Source: Candidatus Cloacimonadota bacterium
GTDB taxonomy: Bacteria; Cloacimonadota; Cloacimonadia; Cloacimonadales; WRIO01
DNA: 13,056 bases
NCBI GenBank assembly: GCA_023230175.1
Contig: JALNXV010000061.1
Location: forward strand, 1-13,056
Direction: 5' to 3'
Both the position numbers and the translations under genes were made by a program. Shown in pieces: positions 8,062 through 13,056 of the stretch. The notes beneath the pieces are model-generated. The model was not told where the DNA came from and did not search any database. It saw nothing but the letters and a program-made list of their open reading frames with translations. Numbering within the stretch: the stretch's first letter is position 1; every line of letters begins with the position of its first letter.

Positions 8062-8553
8062 TTAGAGTCTTTTATATGTAATATATTGAAATTTTATGCC
8101 GTTATCATTTTCAAAAATTTCACTTTTTTCAATTATCTTCCATTCAGATAACAAATCTAAATTTATCATCTTTTTATCAGCAATATATTTGTTAAAGATT
8201 TTTGTTATATAGGCTTTTTCACAATAAGGTAAAAAATGCTTATAAATGGTTTCTCCTCCAATTACAAAAACCTTATCTTGATCTGAATCACTAATTTTAT
8301 GTAATGCTTCTTGAATCGTATTACATATTATAACATTCGGTATGTGAAGATTTTTATCTCTTGATAATACAATATTTATTCGTTTTGGTAGAGCTTTTTT
8401 ACCCGGTAAAGAATCAAAGGTATTTCTCCCCATTATTACTGTAGAATTTAGGGTTAATCTTTTAAAATTTTTTAAATCAGCAGATATCTTTTCTAGTAAA
8501 TCATTTTTATACCCTATATTCCAATTTTCATCTACTGCTACTATTAAATTCAT
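8062..8553 (-). CDS. folA: Dihydrofolate reductase
   Basis: Reduces dihydrofolate to tetrahydrofolate with NADPH, regenerating the folate oxidised by thymidylate synthase. The 163-residue length is normal for the bacterial chromosomal enzyme. Visible family features are the N-terminal IVAVDENWNIG strand-loop, the catalytic acid D26 (ISADLKNFKRLT), the NADPH-binding MGRNTFDSLPG segment at 41-51, LSR at 63-65, the VIGGETIY motif at 97-104 and the YITKI strand with T117. The usual Leu-Pro-Trp after the first loop is replaced by NDLL, as I recall for some Firmicute-type enzymes. ATG 8553 has AGGAG at good spacing, overlapping the thyA stop 8 nt upstream, so it is coupled to thyA. The thyA-folA pair is a common arrangement. 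It is last in the deoC-thyA-folA operon. Confidence 0.93.
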   Translation of the reverse strand: MNLIVAVDENWNIGYKNDLLEKISADLKNFKRLTLNSTVIMGRNTFDSLPGKKALPKRINIVLSRDKNLHIPNVIICNTIQEALHKISDSDQDKVFVIGGETIYKHFLPYCEKAYITKIFNKYIADKKMINLDLLSEWKIIEKSEIFENDNGIKFQYITYKRL

Positions 8554-8561
8554 ATATTCTC

Positions 8562-9392
8562 CTACACAGCCACAGGAATATTTTTTATTTGTTTATTTTT
8601 TTTATAATCTAATAACTTAAAATCTTCAACTTTAAAGTTATAGAAATTTGTTATAAACTCGTTAACTTCTAATTTTGGAGCATCATACATTTGCCTAGAA
8701 ATTAACTCTTCTACAATTGGAATATGTCGAATATATATATGGGCATCAGCAATTATATGTATTAATTTACCAACTTTAAATCCTGAAACTTGAGAAAACA
8801 TATAAAGTAAAATTGCATATTGAACTACATTCCAATTATTTGCAACCAAAATATCTTGAGATCTTTGATTTAAAATCATATTTAAGTATTCTCCGGTAAC
8901 ATTTAAAGTTATTGACCAAGCACAAGGTTGAAGCCCCATATCTATTAAATCATCGTGATTGAAAATATTAGTAATCATTCTTCGGCTTTGAGAATTAAAC
9001 TTTAAAGTATTTAGTATCCAATCTACCTGATCCATATTTCCTTCAGGAAAATTAATTTTTCGGGCTAATTGATATCCGTATGCTTTACCAATTGAGCCAT
9101 TATCATCAGCCCATGAATCCCAAATTTTACTATTTAATTCATTTATATTATTTGATTTTTTTTGCCAAATCCATAAAATTTCATCAATAGCTGCCTTGAA
9201 ATTTGTAGGTCTTAAGGTTAAAATTGGAAATTCTTTTTGTAAGTCATAAGTGTTAACTACTCCAAATTTTTTTATTGTATGTGCCGGTGAACCATCTTCC
9301 CATTTTGGCCTAACTTGTAGTCCTTCTGAAGAAAAACCATTTTCTAATATATCTTTACACATCTCTATAAATATTTTATCAACTATTGCCAT
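8562..9392 (-). CDS. thyA: Thymidylate synthase (ThyA)
   Basis: Makes dTMP from dUMP using methylene-tetrahydrofolate, releasing dihydrofolate for the adjacent reductase. Length of 276 residues fits the family. Motifs: R137-R138 (SQSRRMI) and R177 (RSQD) for the dUMP phosphate, catalytic nucleophile C157 (LQPCAWS), D180, N188, H218 and Y220 (ADAHIYIRH), and the C-terminal PVAV, whose closing valine caps the active site. After RSQD the usual P-F-N of E. coli ThyA is N-W-N (residues 186-188): the dUMP-contacting Asn is kept but the preceding Pro-Phe is changed. The EILWIWQ helix near 71-77 and overall style resemble a Gram-positive-like ThyA branch. The start ATG 9392 has AGGAAAG upstream; the deoC stop is 9 nt away. 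Middle gene of a deoxynucleotide operon. Confidence 0.93.
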   Translation of the reverse strand: MAIVDKIFIEMCKDILENGFSSEGLQVRPKWEDGSPAHTIKKFGVVNTYDLQKEFPILTLRPTNFKAAIDEILWIWQKKSNNINELNSKIWDSWADDNGSIGKAYGYQLARKINFPEGNMDQVDWILNTLKFNSQSRRMITNIFNHDDLIDMGLQPCAWSITLNVTGEYLNMILNQRSQDILVANNWNVVQYAILLYMFSQVSGFKVGKLIHIIADAHIYIRHIPIVEELISRQMYDAPKLEVNEFITNFYNFKVEDFKLLDYKKNKQIKNIPVAV

Positions 9393-9401
9393 ATTACTTT
9401 C

Positions 9402-10184
9402 CTATCCCTTGACTATATTTATTGAATTACTTGTACCTAATCGATTCGCTCCTGCTTCAATCATATCTATTGCATCCTGATGTGTTTTTATTCCTCCGGA
9501 TGCTTTAACTCCCATTTTTGGACCAACTACTTCTCTCATTAATTTGACTTGTTCAATTTGTGCACCTTTTGTTGAAAAACCTGTAGAAGTCTTGACAAAA
9601 TCTGCACCAGCTTTCTTTGCTAATAAACAAGCAATTATAATTTCTTCATCAGTTAACAAACAAGTTTCGATGATTACTTTTAAAGTAATATTGTTACTTA
9701 TACAAATATTTGAAATATGAGTAATTTCTTCAAATACATATTGATGAAAATTTTCTTTTAATAATCCTACGTTGATTACCATATCAATCTCTTGAGCACC
9801 TGCTTCAATTGCTTTTCGTACTTCAAAAAACTTAGTTTCTGAGCTATTTGCCCCAAGGGGAAAACCAATAACAGCACAAACTAAAGAAGAGTCAATATTA
9901 AATTTAACATAATTAATGAAACATGGATTGATACATACGCTTTTAAATTTATATAAGTTTGCTTCGTCACAGATATGTTTTATATCGGATGTACTAGCAT
10001 TAGCTTTTAGTAATGTATGATCAATTAGTTCATTTAAGTTACTTTCTTTAAACGCTAATTGATTTTGCATACCTACTCGACATTTATTACAATTTAAACA
10101 AACTTCGTGTGCCCCTCCACATTTACAAAGAATTTGAGGGTCAATATTCAAATTTTTTTCTGCAATATCTCTTATCTCTTTCAT
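9402..10184 (-). CDS. deoC: Deoxyribose-phosphate aldolase with N-terminal Cys cluster
   Basis: Cleaves 2-deoxyribose 5-phosphate to glyceraldehyde 3-phosphate and acetaldehyde in deoxynucleoside catabolism. Active-site residues, counted from the upstream ATG at 10214: Schiff-base K208 (DFVKTSTGF), K237 (VKASGGIK) and D144 (EIDMVIN), with the phosphate loop RLGTS at 258-262. The TIM barrel starts near residue 60 (LIDHTLLK). Before it lies an unusual extension with C-x-C-x6-C-x2-C-x2-C (C30, C32, C39, C42, C45), which could bind a metal. I start the gene at 10184, residue 11 of that numbering (260 residues), because CGAGGT lies 4 nt upstream. The ATG at 10214 has only an A-run before it. Either start keeps the Cys cluster. 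It leads the deoC-thyA-folA operon, pairing deoxyribose salvage with dTMP synthesis. Confidence 0.9.
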   Translation of the reverse strand: MKEIRDIAEKNLNIDPQILCKCGGAHEVCLNCNKCRVGMQNQLAFKESNLNELIDHTLLKANASTSDIKHICDEANLYKFKSVCINPCFINYVKFNIDSSLVCAVIGFPLGANSSETKFFEVRKAIEAGAQEIDMVINVGLLKENFHQYVFEEITHISNICISNNITLKVIIETCLLTDEEIIIACLLAKKAGADFVKTSTGFSTKGAQIEQVKLMREVVGPKMGVKASGGIKTHQDAIDMIEAGANRLGTSNSINIVKG

Positions 10185-10188
10185 TTTT

Positions 10189-10194
10189 ACCTCG
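10189..10194 (-). promoter_or_regulatory. Ribosome binding site deciding the deoC start
   Basis: The minus strand reads CGAGGT, then AAAA and ATG 10184. The alternative in-frame ATG at 10214 has no Shine-Dalgarno-like sequence, so the downstream start is preferred. Confidence 0.65.
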
Positions 10195-10214
10195 AAATAT
10201 TTAATCTTATTCAT

Positions 10215-10511
10215 TTTTTTTTAAACATTTAAATAGTCAAGTATTTTTGATGTATAATTTACAAGGGGGTTTTAAATATTAATAATTTTTACTACAAGCA
10301 TCCACCTTAATAAAAGTTTAATAATTGATATTCTTATAGTTATGTAGTTATAGTGTAAAGAGGAATGCTCGTACAACACAATTATCCAATAATCATTTTA
10401 ACATTTATTTTTATATTTATCTAAAAGCATAGTATTCTTATTAATTAGAAAATTTTTATATTAGAAATTTAGCTCATCCTAAAATTTTAAAAAAATAATT
10501 TCTTAAATAAC
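10215..10511. other. Divergent intergenic region between deoC and gdh
   Basis: About 300 bp with no supported gene. On the minus strand, TTGACT at 10240-10235 is a possible -35 for deoC, but no convincing -10 follows. Direct repeats of TTATAGT occur at 10334-10340 and 10348-10354. An imperfect inverted pair, AGCATCCACCTT near 10298 and AAGAGGAATGCT near 10359, can match 9 of 12 positions over a loop of roughly 50 nt. A run of five Gs at about 10265-10269 stands out in the AT-rich context. None of these is strong enough to name a riboswitch or operator. Confidence 0.4.
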
Positions 10512-10548
10512 TTGACATAAAATCAAGCTTTAATAATTTAAGTACAAT
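10512..10548 (+). promoter_or_regulatory. Promoter region for glutamate dehydrogenase
   Basis: A perfect TTGACA lies at 10512-10517. With a 16-bp spacer the -10 would be TAATTT (10534-10539). The better -10-like hexamer TACAAT (10543-10548) is 25 bp away, too far to pair with that -35. Which is used cannot be settled by eye, but the region 30-65 bp before the start codon clearly has promoter character. Confidence 0.5.
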
Positions 10549-10562
10549 TAAATATAAAATTA

Positions 10563-10569
10563 TGGAGGT
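10563..10569 (+). promoter_or_regulatory. Ribosome binding site deciding the gdh start
   Basis: TGGAGGT lies 8 nt before ATG 10578. An in-frame TTG at 10569 begins inside this site and is rejected; a second ATG at 10584 is too far from it. Confidence 0.8.
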
Positions 10570-10577
10570 TGTCAATT

Positions 10578-11912
10578 ATGACCATGCATGAATTTATCGA
10601 AAAAGTTGAAGCTAAAAATCCTGGCCAACCTGAATTTTTACAAGCAGTAAAAGAAGTTGTTGAAACAGTATGGGATGCTTATATTAGTAACCCACGTTTT
10701 GTAAAAAACAATATTTTAGAAAGAATTGTAGAACCGGAAAGAGTTATCCAATTCAGAATTTCATGGGTTAATGACAAAGGTGAAGTTTGTGTTAACAGAG
10801 GATATCGTGTGCAATATAACAGTGCAATCGGTCCTTACAAAGGTGGAATCCGTTTCCATCCGAGTGTAAATCTTTCAATTTTAAAATTCTTAGGTTTTGA
10901 ACAAATCTTCAAAAACTCATTAACAACATTACCAATGGGTGGCGGTAAAGGTGGTTCTGATTTCGACGCTAAAGGCAAATCAGAAGGCGAAATGATGAGA
11001 TTTTCTCAAGCATTTATGCAAGAATTATTCCGTCATATCGGTGCTGAAACCGACGTTCCTGCCGGCGATATCGGTGTAGGTGGACGTGAAGTTGGTTATA
11101 TGTTTGGTATGTACAAAAAATTAGCTAACCATTTCACAGGTGTAATTACCGGTAAAGGCTTAAGCTTTGGTGGTAGTTTAATTAGACCGCAAGCTACCGG
11201 CTTTGGTGTTGTTTATTTCTGCCAAGAACAACTTAAAACTAAGGGTGAATCATTAAAAGGTAAAACAGTAGCTGTATCCGGTTTTGGTAACGTAGCTTGG
11301 GGTGCTGTTCAAAAAGCAACTGAACTTGGTGCAAAAGTTGTTACTCTTTCAGGACCTGATGGTTATATTTATGATAAAGATGGAATTAACGGAGAAAAAA
11401 TCGACTATATGGTTGAAATGCGTCTTTCAAATAATGATAAAGTAGAAGATTATGCAAAAAAATTCAACGTTCCTTTCTTTGCAAAAAAACGTCCTTGGGA
11501 ACAAAAAGTTGATATCGCTTTACCTTGTGCAACACAAAATGAATTAAACGAAACTGATGCTAAAACATTGGTGGATAATGGAGTTATTTGTGTTACCGAA
11601 GGTGCTAATATGCCTTGTACCCCTGAAGCTATGCAAATATTTTTAAATGCAAAAATTCTTTTTGCTCCCGGTAAAGCATCAAATGCAGGTGGTGTTGCTA
11701 CTTCCGGACTTGAAATGACTCAAAACGCTATGCATCTTAGCTGGACTAAAGAAGAAGTTGACGAAAAATTACTTAGTATAATGAAAAATATACATCAACA
11801 ATGTGTGACTTATGGAACTGATGAATCAGGCTTCGTAAATTATGTAAAAGGTGCTAATGTTGCCGGCTTTATGAAAGTTGCTAATGCAATGTGTGACCAA
11901 GGTGTTGTATAA
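10578..11912 (+). CDS. gdhA: Hexameric glutamate dehydrogenase
   Basis: Interconverts 2-oxoglutarate plus ammonia and glutamate using NAD(P)H. The 444-residue length and motifs match the small hexameric family. Substrate and catalytic residues: K88 (GPYKGG), K112 (FKNSL), K124 (MGGGKGGSDFD) and D164 (PAGDIGVGGRE). The Rossmann nucleotide loop is SGFGNVA at 234-240. The next strand-loop, TLSGPDGYIYD at about 256-266, resembles what I recall of the NAD-dependent Clostridium symbiosum enzyme more than E. coli GdhA, so cofactor preference is uncertain. Start chosen by TGGAGGT spacing. The gene looks highly expressed: strong ribosome binding site, own promoter, own terminator, and more GGT, GCT and C-ending codons than its neighbours. 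Transcribed divergently from deoC; pgsB follows in the same direction after the terminator. It links ammonia to amino-acid metabolism, either as assimilation or, in an amino-acid fermenter, as glutamate oxidation. Confidence 0.96.
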   Translation: MTMHEFIEKVEAKNPGQPEFLQAVKEVVETVWDAYISNPRFVKNNILERIVEPERVIQFRISWVNDKGEVCVNRGYRVQYNSAIGPYKGGIRFHPSVNLSILKFLGFEQIFKNSLTTLPMGGGKGGSDFDAKGKSEGEMMRFSQAFMQELFRHIGAETDVPAGDIGVGGREVGYMFGMYKKLANHFTGVITGKGLSFGGSLIRPQATGFGVVYFCQEQLKTKGESLKGKTVAVSGFGNVAWGAVQKATELGAKVVTLSGPDGYIYDKDGINGEKIDYMVEMRLSNNDKVEDYAKKFNVPFFAKKRPWEQKVDIALPCATQNELNETDAKTLVDNGVICVTEGANMPCTPEAMQIFLNAKILFAPGKASNAGGVATSGLEMTQNAMHLSWTKEEVDEKLLSIMKNIHQQCVTYGTDESGFVNYVKGANVAGFMKVANAMCDQGVV

Positions 11913-11929
11913 ATCTATAAGTTAATCAG

Positions 11930-11961
11930 ATAGGAGTTACGATTGTAACTCCTATTTTTTT
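11930..11961 (+). terminator. Intrinsic terminator after glutamate dehydrogenase
   Basis: A perfect 11-bp stem, ATAGGAGTTAC (11930-11940) with GTAACTCCTAT (11945-11955), closes a GATT loop and runs into seven Ts. It begins 17 nt after the gdhA stop codon, so most gdhA transcripts should end before pgsB. Confidence 0.92.
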
Positions 11962-12052
11962 ATTCAAAATTCATTTTAGATATTTTTAATCGATTAATAT
12001 TTATGGAATGTTTTTTGCTTTTTAATAACAAAAAAATATGTGAGGCTTCAAA

Positions 12053-13056
12053 ATGATGATTTTAATTTTAGCAACAATGTTGTTAATAATTAACTGGATA
12101 TTTGAATATTTACGTCACAGAAAAAATGTCCTGTCAATCCCTATTAGAATCCATGTAAATGGAACTCGAGGTAAATCAAGTGTAACCAGATTGATTGCAG
12201 CAGGACTTAGGAATGGTAATATTCGCACAATTGGAAAAACAACCGGTACAATGCCAAGAGTACTATTACCTGATGGTCAAGAATCTGCGATAATTAGGTT
12301 AATGGGAGCAAATATTATTGAACAAAAATATATATTTAGATTTGCTCAATCTCTTAATCCTCAAGCAATTGTAATTGAATGTATGGCTGTTAATCCTGTT
12401 TTCCAGTGGATAACTGAAAAAATGTTTGTCAAGTCAACTTTAAGTGTTATTACTAATGCAAGACTTGATCATACTGATTTAATGGGTTCAACAGTACCTA
12501 GTATTGCAATGTGTCTAAGTAATACAATTCCCCATAATGGAGTTTGTTTAACTTCTGAAGATGCAATGTTTCCATACTTTAAAAGTGTAGCTGAGCAAAG
12601 AAATTGTACGATTAACAAAATAAGACCAAAAGATGTAACTGATGATGAAATTGCCAACTTTCCTTACATAGAACATAAAGAAAATGTACAATTAGCATTA
12701 GCAGTATGTGAACATTGTGGCATACCTCGAGAAATTGCACTTAAAGGTATGCAAACAGCTAAACCGGATCCCGGTGCATTAAAAAAATATGAAGTATATG
12801 ATAAAAATAAATTAATTGTTTTATATAATGTTTTTGCTGCTAATGATCCTGAATCGACTGAATTTTTATATAATCTCGTAACATCACGTTTAGATAATGA
12901 TATTACCAAAATTATTATGCTAAATTCCAGAGCTGATAGATATTATCGTTCTCAACAACTTATTGATATTTGTCTAAATGTAAAAGTTGATTATATACTG
13001 TTAACCGGTGAAATACCTGACAAAGTATATAATTATGCACTATCTAAAAATATATC
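12053..13056 (+). CDS. pgsB: Poly-gamma-glutamate synthase subunit PgsB/CapB (partial)
   Basis: ATP-dependent amide ligase that builds poly-gamma-glutamate at the membrane, normally with PgsC/CapC and PgsA/CapA. The frame is open for 334 codons to the window edge; B. subtilis PgsB is about 393 residues, so roughly 60 are missing. An N-terminal membrane segment (about 2-17) is followed by RHRKN, as in the family. The Mur-ligase-like ATP loop is HVNGTRGKSSVTR (34-46), then GKTTGT (61-66), ECMAVNP (109-115), a DH metal/ligase motif (LDHTDLMG, 138-145), H208-K-E-N (a Mur-like middle-domain position), PDPGA (238-242), FAANDPEST (261-269) and NSRADR (291-296). Tandem ATGs at 12053 and 12056; GAGG lies about 8 nt upstream. 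A 91-nt gap after the gdh terminator implies its own promoter, although I see no clear one. pgsC and pgsA would be expected just beyond the edge. Confidence 0.93.
   Translation, partial: MMILILATMLLIINWIFEYLRHRKNVLSIPIRIHVNGTRGKSSVTRLIAAGLRNGNIRTIGKTTGTMPRVLLPDGQESAIIRLMGANIIEQKYIFRFAQSLNPQAIVIECMAVNPVFQWITEKMFVKSTLSVITNARLDHTDLMGSTVPSIAMCLSNTIPHNGVCLTSEDAMFPYFKSVAEQRNCTINKIRPKDVTDDEIANFPYIEHKENVQLALAVCEHCGIPREIALKGMQTAKPDPGALKKYEVYDKNKLIVLYNVFAANDPESTEFLYNLVTSRLDNDITKIIMLNSRADRYYRSQQLIDICLNVKVDYILLTGEIPDKVYNYALSKNI

Noticed and set aside
10298..10370. Imperfect inverted pair upstream of gdhA as a possible riboswitch or operator
   Set aside because: Three of 12 positions mismatch and the loop is about 50 nt of AT-rich sequence; this is within chance for the region.
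10365..10424. Short plus-strand frame of 19 codons before gdhA, a possible leader peptide
   Set aside because: The AGAGG-like sequence is almost touching the ATG, the peptide shows no regulatory codon run, and no attenuator hairpin follows.
12469..12909. Two minus-strand open frames opposite the right-hand end
   Set aside because: They lie opposite pgsB, whose plus-strand frame carries clear family motifs throughout; the reverse frames are shadows.

Overview
The window is strongly AT-rich bacterial DNA. Three secreted proteins end in the same module: an N/HYPNP motif, then an IYN(I/L)KGQ segment, an SSGIY motif and a final LLK or IIK. This FlgD-Ig-like/type A sorting tail is typical of the Fibrobacterota-Chlorobiota-Bacteroidota (FCB) group. 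With the low GC, fermentative-style metabolism, and a hexameric glutamate dehydrogenase beside a poly-gamma-glutamate synthase, my best guess is a Cloacimonadota-like (WWE1) or related FCB anaerobe. This placement is inference from protein style, not from a marker gene.

Positions 29 to about 10184 are one long run of minus-strand genes in three groups; the transcription order is therefore right to left. (1) deoC-thyA-folA (10184 to 8062), separated by 8-9 nt, is a deoxynucleotide/folate operon: deoxyribose-phosphate aldolase, thymidylate synthase and dihydrofolate reductase. (2) An orphan PotD-like polyamine-binding lipoprotein, a metallo-beta-lactamase-fold hydrolase and a large secreted M14 zinc carboxypeptidase (7941 to 3680) are tightly packed, with a 3-nt gap and then an ATGA overlap. 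(3) Two further secreted proteins (3279 to 29), one with no recognised main domain and one with GLUG repeats, have their own TTGACA promoter.

Between groups 2 and 3 lies a gene-free stretch with an unusually GC-rich island: a perfect 18-bp inverted repeat, flanked by a small AT hairpin and a second GC-rich hairpin. It is the least explained DNA in the window and may be a dispersed repeat or a structured RNA element.

The right side is on the plus strand. Across a gene-poor divergent region, a well-expressed-looking glutamate dehydrogenase gene (10578-11912) has its own promoter, a strong ribosome binding site and a textbook terminator. It is followed by the start of pgsB/capB (12053 to beyond the window edge), the poly-gamma-glutamate synthase ligase. 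One enzyme makes or consumes glutamate and the other would polymerise it, so the pairing may be metabolic, although the terminator suggests separate transcription. I found no CRISPR array, tRNA, rRNA or transposase.
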